DNA of 64,000 nucleotides from Ornatilinea apprima (GCF_001306115.1 NZ_LGCL01000002.1:172822-236821); one strand, 5' to 3'; shown: positions 42,276 through 53,073, counted from the first letter of the stretch. Made by a program: numbers and translations. The notes: generated from the letters alone by a model not told the origin.

Positions 42276-43637
42276 ATGGAAAAAATACTGAACATTGTCG
42301 GTGGTGGGCTGGCGGGGAGTGAAGCAGCCTGGCAAGCTGCCCAGCGCGGCGTCAAAGTAAACTTGTTCGAAATGCGCCCTTTTGTTCAAACGGGAGCGCA
42401 TGCCACTGCGGACCTGGCGGAATTAATTTGTTCCAATTCTCTTGGGTCCCGCCTGCCAGACCGTGCAAATGGCGTTTTATCGCTAGAATTGCAGCGGTTG
42501 AACAGCTTGCTCCTCGAATGCGCCACACAGACACAAATCCCCGCCGGAGGCGCGCTGGCCGTGGGTCGTGAAGCGTTTTCTCGATTGGTAACAGAAAAAA
42601 TCGTCAATCACCCCAACATTACCCTCATCAGAGAGGAAGTCAAGACCATCGCTCCGGGGGTGACGGTAATTGCAAGCGGCCCCTTAACTTCACCCGCTCT
42701 TTCCGCAGAGATTCAGAATTTGGCTGGCATGAACAGCCTTTTCTTCTTCGACGCGCTGGCCCCCATTGTCACCGGTGAATCCATTGACATGAACATTGCC
42801 TTTCGTGCCTCACGCTATGACCGCGGCGTGCAAGCAGATGGCGATTATATCAACGCCCCCTTCACCCGCGAGCAATACGACCTCTTCGTTTCTGAGCTGA
42901 TCAAAGCAGAGCGGATTGAGCTAAAAAGTTTTGAAACTCAATTGGAAACCGGCGTGCGTGCGGGTCTGCACCCGTTTTTTGAGTCTTGCCTGCCCGTGGA
43001 AGTGATCGCGCAGCGCGGCGAGCGTGCCCTGGCGTTTGGCCCTATGCGTCCGGTCGGATTAACCAATCCGCACACCAATCACCGCCCATACGCGGTGGTA
43101 CAACTTCGCCAGGACAATCTTGCCGGCGATCTGTATAACCTGGTTGGCTTTCAGACCAATCTCAAATTTTCCGAACAAGAACGCGTCTTTCGCCTGATCC
43201 CTGGACTGGAAAATGCCGAGTTTGTTCGTTACGGGCAAATGCACCGCAACACATTTATTGCCGCGCCTCTACTGTTGAATGCGCACCTTCAATTCAAAAC
43301 ACAACCCCGCTTGTTTTTCGCAGGGCAGATCACGGGTGTGGAAGGTTATTTGGGAAACATCGCCACCGGCTTGCTGGCTGGGATGAACGCGGTTCGCTTT
43401 CTAAACGACCAGCCCCTGCTACACCCCCCCACCACCACCATGCTTGGCGCACTGCTCAATTATATAACCCAGGCAGAGATCGATCACTTTCAGCCCATGA
43501 AAGCCAATTTTGGCATCTTGCCGCCCCTTTCCATCCCCTCACGAAATAAGCGTGAGCGGGCTGTCGCCTACGCAGACCGGGCGCTCCAGGATATGCAGAC
43601 CTGGTTGACAGATCATCAATTGGATGTCCAACCATGA
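42276..43637 (+). CDS. trmFO: Methylenetetrahydrofolate--tRNA-(uracil-5-)-methyltransferase
   Basis: 453 residues. TrmFO methylates U54 of tRNA using methylenetetrahydrofolate and FADH2. The FAD-binding motif is [13 protein letters not shown] at the N-terminus; [30 protein letters not shown] and [20 protein letters not shown] are hallmarks of the family. ATG 42276 begins right at the Rossmann fold; the frame extends to a GTG at 42240, inside the promoter region. It overlaps the M28 peptidase start by 4 nt. Confidence 0.95.
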   Translation: MEKILNIVGGGLAGSEAAWQAAQRGVKVNLFEMRPFVQTGAHATADLAELICSNSLGSRLPDRANGVLSLELQRLNSLLLECATQTQIPAGGALAVGREAFSRLVTEKIVNHPNITLIREEVKTIAPGVTVIASGPLTSPALSAEIQNLAGMNSLFFFDALAPIVTGESIDMNIAFRASRYDRGVQADGDYINAPFTREQYDLFVSELIKAERIELKSFETQLETGVRAGLHPFFESCLPVEVIAQRGERALAFGPMRPVGLTNPHTNHRPYAVVQLRQDNLAGDLYNLVGFQTNLKFSEQERVFRLIPGLENAEFVRYGQMHRNTFIAAPLLLNAHLQFKTQPRLFFAGQITGVEGYLGNIATGLLAGMNAVRFLNDQPLLHPPTTTMLGALLNYITQAEIDHFQPMKANFGILPPLSIPSRNKRERAVAYADRALQDMQTWLTDHQLDVQP

Positions 43638-44572
43638 TCAACCAAAAGAGTTTTTTTACATCACTGCTTTTCACGGCCATTCTCTGCATGGGACTTTCTG
43701 CCTGCCAGCCAGCAGAGACACCCCCCACATTCCCCCAGGTGGCAGATGCGCCTTTAGCAATAACGCCAGAGCAACCCCTGACCTTTGACATGACCCGCGC
43801 GTACCAGCATGTGGAGGCGCAGGTAGCCCTTGGGCCGCGCACACCCTCCAGCACCGCTCACAGCCAGGTAATTGAGTATATATCCTCCGAGTTAACATCA
43901 ACTGGATGGCAGGTAGAGAAACAAAAAGGGGAATATAACCAGCAGCCGCTGATCAATATCATCGCCAAGAAATCTGACGCGCCCCCGCAGATCATTCTCG
44001 GCGCGCACTACGATTCTCGTTTTTATGCCGACCAGGACGCCGACCCGGCGTTAAGCCTTCTGCCGGTTTTGGGTGCAAACGACGGCGCTTCGGGAGTGGC
44101 GGTGCTGTTGGAACTGGCCCGCGTCCTCCCGGAAGATGTAGCTTCTTCGGTGTGGCTTGTCTTTTTTGACGCGGAAGATCAGGGCCGCATCACCGGATGG
44201 GACTGGATTCAAGGGTCGCGGTACTTTGCCGAACACCTCAGCGTTACCCCCCAGGCAGTTGTGATCGTCGACATGGTAGGAGACCAAAATCTGCGCCTGC
44301 CCTTTGAACAGAACTCCACCGCGGAACTGGCTGCCGAAATTTGGGCAACAGCCGCGCAAGCGGGATGGAACGAGCACTTCATCTCTGAACCGGGTTTCTC
44401 CATCCTGGATGACCACACACCCTTTCTGGAGAAGAACATTCCTGCCGTAGACATCATCGATTTTGATTACCCGTATTGGCACACCAGCCAAGATACGCTT
44501 GACAAAATTGATCCGCAGTCCCTGTATATGGTTGGAGAAACACTGCGCCTCTGGCTGATTCAGCGCCAATAA
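43634..44572 (+). CDS. M28-family metallopeptidase, lipoprotein
   Basis: 312 residues. A lipoprotein signal peptide ends in the lipobox LSAC (Cys24). The M28/glutaminyl-cyclase-like zinc domain shows GAHYDSR (His, Asp), [14 protein letters not shown] (bridging Asp), FDAEDQG, VDMVGD and a final His in YWHTSQDT. It is either an aminopeptidase or a glutaminyl-peptide cyclotransferase; the [11 protein letters not shown] and DFDYPYWHT segments favour the cyclotransferase-like branch. It is outside the membrane. The start overlaps the trmFO stop. Confidence 0.88.
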   Translation: MINQKSFFTSLLFTAILCMGLSACQPAETPPTFPQVADAPLAITPEQPLTFDMTRAYQHVEAQVALGPRTPSSTAHSQVIEYISSELTSTGWQVEKQKGEYNQQPLINIIAKKSDAPPQIILGAHYDSRFYADQDADPALSLLPVLGANDGASGVAVLLELARVLPEDVASSVWLVFFDAEDQGRITGWDWIQGSRYFAEHLSVTPQAVVIVDMVGDQNLRLPFEQNSTAELAAEIWATAAQAGWNEHFISEPGFSILDDHTPFLEKNIPAVDIIDFDYPYWHTSQDTLDKIDPQSLYMVGETLRLWLIQRQ

Positions 44573-44612
44573 TTAGCCAAAAGATCAAACTTGTCGTAAA
44601 CTTAAGCCAGGT

Positions 44613-45860
44613 ATGAGTATCCAGGAATCTCTCCAATCCATTCAAGCAGAATGGATTCATCAAATATTGATTCAACTATCACCTGAAGACCCAACCAACG
44701 AGGATCTTATCAGGCTGGTATCCCATTTTTTCGCTCAGTTCTCCCAGGCTGTCATCAACTGCCAGCCGGCATTCCTTGAACCGGAAATTGAGAATTTCTC
44801 TTCCGCCTTGCCATCCACCGATCTCGAAGGCAAGTCCAACCAGGTATCGCAATTCCTGAAGATCTTTGTGGACACCTTTTACCATACCGGGCGCGAGACA
44901 CTGTCCGCGCAATCATTTCTTGAGCTTCTCGATGCCGCTTTTCCGGTCACGACGCGTGCGTTTGAAATCAGCTCAGACCTGGAAACAAAATCTGTGCGGC
45001 AGCGCTCGGACGCAGAAATTGAGACACTTAAACAGCAAATGGAAAAAATTGACCGCAGCAAATCTGACTTCATCGCTGTGGCCGCCCATGAACTAAAAAC
45101 ACCGCTGACCCTCATCGAAGGGTATTCAATGATGCTCAAAGAAATCATCATTCCCGACGGCAACGATTATCAGGCCAGCTTGATCGACGGCATTCGGAAT
45201 GGCACGCGGCGGCTGAAAATGATCATCGATGATATGGTCGATGTTACTTTAATTGAGAACAACTTGCTCAAGCTTAATTTTCAACCCGTTTGGCTGAACC
45301 AATTGTTTGCTCATCTTCAAGCAGAATTGCAGCCCGCGTTGGATCAGCGCTTCATCCGGCTGGAAATCGACCCTTTTCCCGGCTTTAGCGAAATGACATT
45401 TGGAGCGCCTGATCGGTTGGAGCAAGTATTTCGCAATATTCTCAATAACGCCATCAAGTTCACCCCCGATCACGGCTGGATTTATATTGAAGGCAGACAA
45501 CTGCCCGGATTCATCGAGGTCATCGTGCGCGACACAGGCATTGGCATTAATCCCGAAGACCAGCCATTAATCTTTAACAAATTCAGCCGCATCGGTAACG
45601 TGGCCTTGCATTCAAGCGGCAAGACAAAATTCAAGGGCGGCGGGCCGGGACTGGGTTTGTATATTGCCAAGGGTATCGTCGAATCACATGGCGGCGCGAT
45701 CTGGGTAGAATCCGAAAAATGTGACGAAGATAAATTACCCGGATCTGCCTTTCATGTGATCTTACCCACCCGGAGCGCGCTCTCCGACGACAAAATGACG
45801 CATCTTTTTTCCAACGGTCCAAAAACTTACCACCAGGAAGTACCCAAACAACTACAATGA
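44613..45860 (+). CDS. Soluble sensor histidine kinase
   Basis: 415 residues, no membrane helix. The N-terminal ~130 residues are helical and not a recognised sensor domain. A coiled coil (AEIETLKQQMEKIDRSKSDF) leads to HisKA with H-box AAHELKTPLTLIEGY, then HATPase_c with NAIKFTPD, DTGIGI and GLGLYIAKGIV. No response regulator is adjacent. It overlaps the aminotransferase start by 4 nt. Confidence 0.9.
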   Translation: MSIQESLQSIQAEWIHQILIQLSPEDPTNEDLIRLVSHFFAQFSQAVINCQPAFLEPEIENFSSALPSTDLEGKSNQVSQFLKIFVDTFYHTGRETLSAQSFLELLDAAFPVTTRAFEISSDLETKSVRQRSDAEIETLKQQMEKIDRSKSDFIAVAAHELKTPLTLIEGYSMMLKEIIIPDGNDYQASLIDGIRNGTRRLKMIIDDMVDVTLIENNLLKLNFQPVWLNQLFAHLQAELQPALDQRFIRLEIDPFPGFSEMTFGAPDRLEQVFRNILNNAIKFTPDHGWIYIEGRQLPGFIEVIVRDTGIGINPEDQPLIFNKFSRIGNVALHSSGKTKFKGGGPGLGLYIAKGIVESHGGAIWVESEKCDEDKLPGSAFHVILPTRSALSDDKMTHLFSNGPKTYHQEVPKQLQ

Positions 45861-47068
45861 AACCATCCAATTCTTCAAACACCCACCCAGTCAACTTTGA
45901 GCCTGCCCAGCGCATCGCGGGATTCAAACCCTATTACTTTGCCACGCTGAACCGACGGATTGACCAGCTTCGCTCGCAAGGAAAAGACATCATCCGGATT
46001 GATATTGGCTCACCCGATTTACCGCCGGCTGACTTCATCATTGAAACCCTGGTTGAATCGGCCAAATCGACTGAACATCACGGGTATGGGCCGAACGGTG
46101 GGCCAGCAAAATTCAAGCAAGCCGTTGCTGAGTACTACCACCACCGCTTTAATGTTGAATTGGATCCATCGTCACAGGTATTAGGCCTCATCGGCTCTAA
46201 AGAGGGTTTGTTCCATCTCACCCAGGTGCTGATCAATCCGGGTGATATTGTCCTCGTCCCCGACCCCGGTTACCCGGTATACAAAGCCAGCGCCCTAATT
46301 GCCGGCGCCGAGGTTGTTACCCTTCCGCTGCTGGCCGAAAATGGCTTCCTGCCCGACCTGGATTCAATCCCCAGTGAAATCGCTCAGAGATCAAAAATTC
46401 TCTGGCTCAATTACCCTAATAACCCCACCGGCGCCGTTGCGGACCTGGCATTTTTCCAGAAGGCAGTCGATTTTGGCCGCCGTAACAACTGTATGATCGC
46501 GCACGATGCCCCTTACACAGACGTTTGCTTCAATGAGTACGTCGCGCCGAGCATCCTGGAAGTGGATGGAGCCGAGGAAGTCTGTGTGGAGTTCAACTCG
46601 CTTTCAAAAACCTACAACATGGCCGGCTGGCGCATTGGCATGGCGGTTGGCAACCCAAAAGTGATCAGCTACATGCACACCTACAAAAGCCAGCTCGATA
46701 CCTCACAATTCACGCCCATCTTTGACGCTGGGGTGGCAGCCCTAACTCACGATCAAAAATGGCTGGTTGAGCGCAACCACATTTACCAGCAGCGGCGCGA
46801 TATCATCCTTGAGGGTATTCGCTCCGTTGGCTTTACTGCCCTCACACCCCCCGCCGCCATTTACGTCTGGGCGCGCCTGCCGGAAAAATTTTCCAACAGC
46901 ATGGATTTTTGCAATCGGGCATTAGAAGAGATCGGTTTGAGCATAACCCCGGGTGTCATTTACGGTGAGCATGGCGAAGGTTTCGTACGTCTATCTCTCT
47001 GCACGCCCGCTGACCGCTTGCAACAGGCCATGAGCCGGCTTTCCGGGTGGATGAAAACACAGAACTGA
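45857..47068 (+). CDS. Class I/II PLP-dependent aminotransferase
   Basis: 403 residues of fold-type I aminotransferases near the LL-diaminopimelate/alanine aminotransferase branch. PLP contacts are GSKEGL, NYPNNPTGAVA, DAPYTDV and the lysine in SLSKTYNMAGWRIG; the substrate-binding Arg lies in FVRLSLC near the C-terminus. Substrate is not certain: LL-diaminopimelate:2-oxoglutarate or alanine/aspartate are candidates. Confidence 0.88.
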   Translation: MKPSNSSNTHPVNFEPAQRIAGFKPYYFATLNRRIDQLRSQGKDIIRIDIGSPDLPPADFIIETLVESAKSTEHHGYGPNGGPAKFKQAVAEYYHHRFNVELDPSSQVLGLIGSKEGLFHLTQVLINPGDIVLVPDPGYPVYKASALIAGAEVVTLPLLAENGFLPDLDSIPSEIAQRSKILWLNYPNNPTGAVADLAFFQKAVDFGRRNNCMIAHDAPYTDVCFNEYVAPSILEVDGAEEVCVEFNSLSKTYNMAGWRIGMAVGNPKVISYMHTYKSQLDTSQFTPIFDAGVAALTHDQKWLVERNHIYQQRRDIILEGIRSVGFTALTPPAAIYVWARLPEKFSNSMDFCNRALEEIGLSITPGVIYGEHGEGFVRLSLCTPADRLQQAMSRLSGWMKTQN

Positions 47069-47077
47069 CGGAATACT

Positions 47078-48421
47078 ATGGCAAAAAAAAGCACAGAAAC
47101 AACCGACCGCCCCAAAGAACGCGCCTTCTTGGTAGGGGTTGAGATTCGCAGCGAAGAACATTTGCTTTCGTTGGAAGACTCGCTTGAAGAGCTTTCACTG
47201 CTGGCAGATACTGCTGGTCTGGTCGTGGTTGGCGAAGCCACCCAGCGGCTTGACCGCCCCTATGCCAACACCTATATTGGTTCAGGAAAAGTGGAAGAAA
47301 TCAAAGCCCTGGTAGAGGACTGCCTGGCCGAAGTGGTGATATTTGACAATGAACTTTCTCCGCGTCACCTGCGCGAACTGGAGAAAGAGTTTGGCACAGC
47401 CGTTCGCATCATCGACCGTACCGCACTGATCCTAGATATTTTCGCCCTCCACGCCAACACGCGCGAAGGTGCCCTGCAGGTCGAACTGGCCCAATACGAA
47501 TATCGTTTGCCACGCCTCACACGCGCCTGGACGCACCTCGCCCGGCAGGCTGGCGGCGGCGGCGGGCGATCAGGGAGCGTTGGTGGCGTCGGGTTGCGCG
47601 GGCCGGGCGAGACCCAGCTGGAAGTCGACCGGCGGGAAATCGGCCGACGCATCAGCAATTTGAAAAGCGAGTTGGAAAAAATTCGTGCCCACCGCTCTCG
47701 CTACCGCGCCAACCGCCGACGCTCGCAAATCCCCGTGATTGCCCTGGTTGGCTATACCAATGCGGGAAAATCGACCTTGCTCAACCGGCTTTCCAACGCG
47801 GGTGTGTACGTTGCCGACCAACTGTTCGCCACATTAGACCCAACTACCCGCCGCGTGGAACTTCCCGGTGGTCAGGTCGTTTTATTCACAGACACGGTGG
47901 GCTTTATTCAAAAGCTGCCCACGCAGTTGATCGCGGCTTTTCGTGCCACGCTGGAAGAAATCGCCGAGGCTGACCTGGTTCTCCATATCGTCGATATCAC
48001 TCACGTAAACGCCCTGGCGCAATGGAACGCGGTGCAGCTAACGCTAAAAGAAATTGGCGCCGACCAAATCCCGGCCCTCACTGTATTAAACAAAATCGAC
48101 CGCTTGCCCGATCCGCAAGCGGCAATGCAGGTGCTGCAGAATTTTCCAGACGCATTGGCCATCTCTGCGCTCAAAGGCCAGGGAATTGATGAACTGCTAG
48201 CGCTGGTGCAGAAAAGGCTCTACGAAGAACTTCTGCCCATTTCCGTCCGCATTCCCTACACCGAAGGGCAGCTAATCTCCTTGTTTCACGAATCCGGGCA
48301 GGTGGAAAGGATTGAACACCAGCGCGGCAGCGTCATGATTGACGGCAGCATCCCTGGCAGATATATCACTCGCTATATGCCCTTTATCCATTCAGGCGAC
48401 CTTGAACCCGAGGAAGAATAA
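47078..48421 (+). CDS. hflX: GTPase HflX
   Basis: 447 residues. The N-terminal HflX domain has GKVEEI and FDNELSPRHLRELEKE and the Gly-rich linker GGGGGRSGSVGGVGLRGPGE. The G domain has G1 GYTNAGKSTLL, G3 DTVGFI and G4 NKID. HflX binds the large ribosomal subunit and splits stalled ribosomes under stress. It ends one codon before the next small gene. Confidence 0.95.
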   Translation: MAKKSTETTDRPKERAFLVGVEIRSEEHLLSLEDSLEELSLLADTAGLVVVGEATQRLDRPYANTYIGSGKVEEIKALVEDCLAEVVIFDNELSPRHLRELEKEFGTAVRIIDRTALILDIFALHANTREGALQVELAQYEYRLPRLTRAWTHLARQAGGGGGRSGSVGGVGLRGPGETQLEVDRREIGRRISNLKSELEKIRAHRSRYRANRRRSQIPVIALVGYTNAGKSTLLNRLSNAGVYVADQLFATLDPTTRRVELPGGQVVLFTDTVGFIQKLPTQLIAAFRATLEEIAEADLVLHIVDITHVNALAQWNAVQLTLKEIGADQIPALTVLNKIDRLPDPQAAMQVLQNFPDALAISALKGQGIDELLALVQKRLYEELLPISVRIPYTEGQLISLFHESGQVERIEHQRGSVMIDGSIPGRYITRYMPFIHSGDLEPEEE

Positions 48422-48631
48422 ATGCTTCACGTTTTTTCACGTTTGATCGACCGTCTATCTAATTTCTTTGCCGCCCGCAAAGGTCTGCTACCCATTCTGG
48501 GCATGCTCCTGATTGTGGTCAATTTTATTCTCCGTCATTTATCCAGCGGGTGGCTGGCAGACAGCGATCTCTTTCTGCACCTCGGCACTCTCATTGCCCT
48601 GCTGGGATTCCTACTCGCCTGGGCGCTGTAG
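48422..48631 (+). CDS. Small two-helix membrane protein
   Basis: 69 residues; family not recognised. Two hydrophobic helices (about 21-38 and 49-68) are linked by a short polar turn. The ATG follows the hflX stop with no gap, so translation is coupled. A terminator follows. Confidence 0.65.
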   Translation: MLHVFSRLIDRLSNFFAARKGLLPILGMLLIVVNFILRHLSSGWLADSDLFLHLGTLIALLGFLLAWAL

Positions 48632-48644
48632 AGAGTCAGGTTAA

Positions 48645-48675
48645 CAAAAAAATGGACCTCGCAGGCCCATTTTTT
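48645..48675. terminator. Bidirectional terminator, hflX unit / rpmF
   Basis: An A-rich arm ending AATGG (48645-48654) pairs with CCATTTTTT (48666-48674), with an inner CCT/AGG step and CGC loop, between converging genes. Confidence 0.85.
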
Positions 48676-48698
48676 ATTACCGCCAAAAAGTTACTCTA

Positions 48699-48896
48699 TT
48701 ACCGGTTTTTGCTTTCTTTTTCAACTGCGATGACTTCGCGACCCTGGTAGAATCCACAACTGGGGCACACGGTATGCGGAAGACGCATTTCGCCGCAGTT
48801 GCTGCACGCTACAAGGTTCACGGATTTCAAAGCGTCGTGTGCACGTCGGCGGTCGCGACGTCCTTTAGACAATTTCCTTTTAGGAAGAGGTGCCAT
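48699..48896 (-). CDS. rpmF: 50S ribosomal protein L32
   Basis: 65 residues. It has the typical start MAPLPKRKLSKGRRDRRRAHDAL and a zinc ribbon CSNCGEMRLPHTVCPSCGFYQGR (C-x2-C ... C-x2-C), the zinc-binding form of L32. AGGAG lies at good spacing before the ATG. Confidence 0.96.
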   Translation of the reverse strand: MAPLPKRKLSKGRRDRRRAHDALKSVNLVACSNCGEMRLPHTVCPSCGFYQGREVIAVEKESKNR

Positions 48897-48997
48897 TTTA
48901 ATTACTCCTGTCAGTATACCTGTTGCCGCGAAGGCTGAATTTTCTCTATTTCTAAAGCCAACGAATTATACTTAACACCCACCCATTATGTCAAGAT

Positions 48998-49735
48998 ATG
49001 CGCATGAACCAAATTCCACCTGACTCCATATCCCATCACTGGCTTGCCTCCTTTCTGCGGGTATTTTTCCAGTGGTTATATCATCCATTTGCATGGATGT
49101 ACGACGCTGTCGCGGCAATCGTCTCCTTTGGGGAGTGGCAGCGCTGGGGACAAAGCGTTCTTCCTTACATGAAAGGCAACCACATTCTTGAACTTGGACA
49201 CGGACCGGGGCACCTGGCAGCCAAAATCGTGCAAAACCAAAATGTTTTCTATACCGGCCTGGATGAAAGCGCGCAGATGTCAAAATTAGCCAGAAGAAAC
49301 AATCTCTTCTCTCCACATGCCAGCCGGATCGCGTGGGTGCGCGGAATATCCCAGCACACGCCCTTTGCCCCCTGCCAGTTTGACACCATCGTCGCCACCT
49401 TTCCCACCGAGTATATCTTTCACCCCGCCACGCTCGAGAATTGCGCCCGCATATTAAAAGCCGACGGATCCATGGTTATCTTGCTGGCTGTGGATTTTGA
49501 AAAGACCTCGCTCAGAGGTGTCATTCTGAAATGAATTTACACCTTCTTTGGCCAGTCCACTCCAGGCCCGGAGGTCCTAGAAAAGATTTACCAGCGATTC
49601 TATTCCGCCGGTCTGGTCGCTGCGCTGGAATGGGTGAAAGCAGGCCACTGCGCGTTTCTGATCCTTCAAGCCAAACATAGCCCAAAGAAAAACTCAATCA
49701 AAATTGCTGGCTCCAAAGGCCCGAATTTGTATTAA
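48998..49735 (+). pseudogene. Class I SAM methyltransferase interrupted by an in-frame TGA
   Basis: The frame encodes 245 residues but carries a TGA at 49532-49534 (codon 179). Before it: a hydrophobic N-terminus, the SAM motif ILELGHGPGHLAAKI (about residues 64-78), and the DTIVATFPTEYIFHP and LKADGSMVILLA segments. After it, in the same frame, IYTFFGQSTPGPEVLEKIYQRFYSAGLVAALEWVKAGHCAFLI continues as a sensible methyltransferase C-terminus to the TAA at 49733-49735. A single TGG to TGA change explains this. The gene is likely inactive or makes a truncated protein; readthrough or sequencing error are alternatives. Confidence 0.8.
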
Positions 49736-49744
49736 AATCTAGGC

Positions 49745-50464
49745 ATGGAAATTCAAATTGCTGTGGCAAAAACCAAAAAATACGGATCGCTTGAAAGCGG
49801 CGACACCCTGGAAATCATTGAACGCCCCACTGGCGGCCTTTCCGCTGTGATGGCGGATGCCCAATTGTCTGGCAAAGAAGGGAAGGCGCTATCCAGCATG
49901 GTTGTCCGCAAGGTGATTTCCCTGCTGGCTGAAGGTGTCCGCGATGGCGCCGCATCCCGCGCCGCATCAGACCATCTCTTTACCGAACGCGGCGGCGGCC
50001 AGCCCGTCTGCCTCAACATCCTCTCAGCCGACCTGGAAACCAATACGATTGTCATCTCACGCAATAACCCCACCCCCATGTTTATCGCCCAGCGCGATCG
50101 GGTTGAGGTATTGAACGCCGAATCAGAAGCGATTGGGGCCTCACGCTCTGTCAAGCCCACTATTTCCGAGATCCCCCTGGAACCTAACACACTGGTGGTG
50201 ATGTATACCGATGGGCTGCTCAAAGCCGGCGCCCTCACCAGCGAATCGGTCGACATCTGCACTTTACTGGAATCTTTTCTGGAAGAACAAGACCCTTCCC
50301 CCCAGTTAATAGCCGATACCATCCTGGCACAGGCCATTCGCCTGGATCAAAACCGCCCATCAGAAGACATGAGCCTGGTTGTGATGCGCGTAGTTCCCCA
50401 AGCTACGGATCAAATTCGCCGCATGTGTGTCAGCATGCCGGTTTTGAAAAATCAAAACGATTAA
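49745..50464 (+). CDS. SpoIIE/PP2C-type phosphatase-like protein
   Basis: 239 residues of the SpoIIE-like PPM phosphatase fold: GGLSAVMADAQLSGKEGKALSS (metal-binding Asp region), SADLETNTIVISRNN, LVVMYTDGLLKAG and SEDMSLVVMRV with the C-terminal metal Asp. The usual DGxG is DAQLSG here, so metal ligation may be altered. There is no sensor domain. It starts 10 nt after the broken methyltransferase gene and ends at a terminator. Confidence 0.8.
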   Translation: MEIQIAVAKTKKYGSLESGDTLEIIERPTGGLSAVMADAQLSGKEGKALSSMVVRKVISLLAEGVRDGAASRAASDHLFTERGGGQPVCLNILSADLETNTIVISRNNPTPMFIAQRDRVEVLNAESEAIGASRSVKPTISEIPLEPNTLVVMYTDGLLKAGALTSESVDICTLLESFLEEQDPSPQLIADTILAQAIRLDQNRPSEDMSLVVMRVVPQATDQIRRMCVSMPVLKNQND

Positions 50465-50482
50465 CCCAATTAAGCTCCACTC

Positions 50483-50507
50483 GCCCTGCTTCGGCAGGGC
50501 ATTTTTT
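50483..50507 (+). terminator. Terminator after the SpoIIE-like gene
   Basis: A 7-bp stem GCCCTGC/GCAGGGC with a TTCG tetraloop is followed by ATTTTTT. Confidence 0.92.
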
Positions 50508-50595
50508 ATGCGCCTAATCAATTTTGCGGTATAATGTGCCCTGCGCCAGCCATCAACTGGCTGGTATTTGTTTGTTCTTTGGAGGCTAGACACGC

Positions 50596-51936
50596 ATGAA
50601 TCAACGCATTGTGAGACTTGTTCTGATTCTCCTGTTGATCGGTTTGGTTATTTGGATCGATCTTCCCACCAATCCAGGTATTAAAATCGGAGATTTCAGC
50701 CGGAATCTGGATACTGTTCTCGGCCTTGACCTTCAGGGCGGTATGCAGGTACTGCTTGAAGTCGACAAACCCGAAGATTACGTGGCAACTGAACAGGAAA
50801 TGGCGGATGCCCGCGCGATTTTTGAAAACCGCAGCAACGGCCTGGGCGTATCCGAAGTGTCCTTCCAGGTCGCTGGTACGCGCCGCATAGTCGGAGAGTT
50901 CCCCGGGTTGGTCAACACGGACGAGGTCATCGCCGTTTTGAAAGAAACCGGCCAGTTGGAATTTGTCGATATGGGTTCCACCCCATTACCGGCAGGAACC
51001 GTCATTAAAACCGACCTGGATGCGCTCATTCCAGAAAACCCGATTGAATCAGATAATCTGGAAGACAAAGTCTGGCACACTGTAATGACTGGTGACATGC
51101 TGAAAACCGTTGCGGTTACTGCCAATCAGCTTGGCCAGCCGGAAGTTGCCTTTGAACTGAAGCCAGAAGGCGCCGTTATCTTCAAAGATCACACCAGCCA
51201 GAATCAGGGCAAATATTTGGCGATTGTTCTGGATAAAACTGTCATCTCCACGCCGGTGATCAATGCCGTGATTGAAGATTCTGGTGTCATTCAGGGTCAA
51301 TTCACCAACGAAGAAGCCAACAACCTGGCCATCCAACTGCGCTACGGTTCGCTTCCCATCCCCTTTAAGGTAGTTGAAAGCCGCGTGGTTGGTCCCACCC
51401 TGGGCGCAGACTCACTCAACAAATCGATTATCGCCGGCCTGATTGGCTTCGCCATCGTCGCCTTATTCATGGCCATTTACTACCGTCTACCCGGCGGTGT
51501 CGCGATCATCTCGATCATCACCTACGCATTAATTACCCTTGCCCTCTTCAAACTCATTCCGGTTACTCTCACGCTGCCTGGCGTCGCGGGCGTTTTGCTC
51601 TCGACCGGTGGCGCGCTGGATGCCAATATTCTCATTTTCGAACGCCTGAAAGAAGAACTGCGGGCAGGTCGGACCATCAAACAGGCATTAGACCTGGCCT
51701 GGAAGCGCGCCTGGCCCTCCATCCGCGACTCGAACTTCGCCACCATCATCACCAGCGTTATCCTCTTCTGGTTTGGTTCTGCTTTCGGCGCAACCATTGT
51801 CAAAGGATTTGCGCTGACACTGGCAATTGGTGTCGCGGTCAGTCTTTTCTGCGCCATCGTGGTAACCCGCACCTTGCTTAACGAAACCATCAACCTGACC
51901 AAACCAAAAGACATTGGTAAATGGTTTGGGGCTTAA
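50596..51936 (+). CDS. secD: Protein translocase subunit SecD
   Basis: 446 residues. One N-terminal membrane helix, the [15 protein letters not shown] motif, an external P1 domain, then five more helices with [19 protein letters not shown] near residue 335. SecD works with SecF in the membrane to complete protein export using the proton or sodium gradient. The P1 domain is shorter than in E. coli, as in many Gram-positive-type forms. GGAGG lies about 8 nt before the ATG. Confidence 0.95.
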   Translation: MNQRIVRLVLILLLIGLVIWIDLPTNPGIKIGDFSRNLDTVLGLDLQGGMQVLLEVDKPEDYVATEQEMADARAIFENRSNGLGVSEVSFQVAGTRRIVGEFPGLVNTDEVIAVLKETGQLEFVDMGSTPLPAGTVIKTDLDALIPENPIESDNLEDKVWHTVMTGDMLKTVAVTANQLGQPEVAFELKPEGAVIFKDHTSQNQGKYLAIVLDKTVISTPVINAVIEDSGVIQGQFTNEEANNLAIQLRYGSLPIPFKVVESRVVGPTLGADSLNKSIIAGLIGFAIVALFMAIYYRLPGGVAIISIITYALITLALFKLIPVTLTLPGVAGVLLSTGGALDANILIFERLKEELRAGRTIKQALDLAWKRAWPSIRDSNFATIITSVILFWFGSAFGATIVKGFALTLAIGVAVSLFCAIVVTRTLLNETINLTKPKDIGKWFGA

Positions 51937-51948
51937 TGAGGAGTTGAT

Positions 51949-52875
51949 ATGTTGGATATTCTTGGAAAACGTTATTTATATTTCGCCCTTTCGCTGGTGC
52001 TGATCGTTCCCGGCTTGCTCATTCTGCTGCTGGGCGGCGGAATGAATATGTCGATCGACTTTACCGGCGGCAGCCTGCTGGAAGTCCGCTTCGACTCCGG
52101 AACTGCTCCTCAACCCGCCGATGTCATTGCGCTATACAATGAAATGGGCATCACCGATGTAACCGTCAAAACCAGCGGCACGGATGCGCTTCTCATCCAA
52201 TCAACTTTTATTGATGATGAAACTCGGATCGCCCTGATGGACAAGATGGAAACACAATTCAACGACACCATCACGTTGTTGCAGTATGATTCGGTCGGTC
52301 CTTCCATTGGTCAAGAAGTAACCAGCCGCGCTGGTCTGGCCATCGCGGTGGCTGCCTTGGGCGTGATCATCTACATTTCGCTGGCCTTCCGAGGTGTGGC
52401 AAATGCGTTCCGCTATGGCGTATGCGCCATTCTCGCAATGATCCACGATGTCTTGATTGTTGTCAGCCTGGCTGCCATCGGTGGAAAATTCTTCGGCTGG
52501 CAGTTCGATTCCCTCACGCTTACCGCCCTGCTGACTGTGATTGGCTTTTCCGTTCAAGATAAAATTGTGGTGTTCGACCGTATTCGGGAGAACTCTGCTA
52601 TCTTCCGCAAGATTAGTTTTGAAACACTGGCCAACCACTCGATTATTCAATCGCTGGGCCGCTCAATCAATACCCAACTGATGACATCAGAGTTCATGCT
52701 GCTGGCCTTGGCGCTGTTTGGCGGCGTTACCCTGCGCGAATTTGCTATTATCCTGCTGGTTGGTCTGCTGAGCGGTACCTACTCTTCCATTTTCATTGCC
52801 GCTCCCACTTTGGTTATCTGGGAAAACAAAGAATGGAAGACCTGGTTCAAAAAAGGGAATACCAGCGCAGCCTGA
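51949..52875 (+). CDS. secF: Protein translocase subunit SecF
   Basis: 308 residues, full length. It has an N-terminal helix, the MSIDFTGGSLLEVRF motif, and helices with GFSVQDKIVVFDRIRENSA and RSINTQLMTSEFMLLALALFGG. It lies 12 nt after secD and ends at a terminator. Confidence 0.95.
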   Translation: MLDILGKRYLYFALSLVLIVPGLLILLLGGGMNMSIDFTGGSLLEVRFDSGTAPQPADVIALYNEMGITDVTVKTSGTDALLIQSTFIDDETRIALMDKMETQFNDTITLLQYDSVGPSIGQEVTSRAGLAIAVAALGVIIYISLAFRGVANAFRYGVCAILAMIHDVLIVVSLAAIGGKFFGWQFDSLTLTALLTVIGFSVQDKIVVFDRIRENSAIFRKISFETLANHSIIQSLGRSINTQLMTSEFMLLALALFGGVTLREFAIILLVGLLSGTYSSIFIAAPTLVIWENKEWKTWFKKGNTSAA

Positions 52876-52912
52876 TCCATTCAGTTCGATTGAACGATTA
52901 AGAAAACGACAC

Positions 52913-52952
52913 AAAAGAGGTTCTGTCTCATTTTTTGAGCAGAACCTCTTTT
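52913..52952 (+). terminator. Terminator of secDF
   Basis: A perfect 13-bp stem AAAAGAGGTTCTG with its complement (52913-52925 and 52940-52952), with CTCA/TGAG continuing inside. Confidence 0.88.
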
Positions 52953-53073
52953 CGATTTAGGGACAAACCTCATTAGCCATACAGAAAATTTCTTGTAGAA
53001 TAAATATCAGGTATCACTGCTTCTGCCATTCTGATAACCCATCCTGATCCGAAATAGTCTGGAGAGAAGAATT

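Noticed and set aside
49532..49534. TGA in the methyltransferase gene as selenocysteine
   Set aside because: No SECIS-like hairpin is apparent just after it, the position is not in an active-site motif, and Trp is the simplest original residue.
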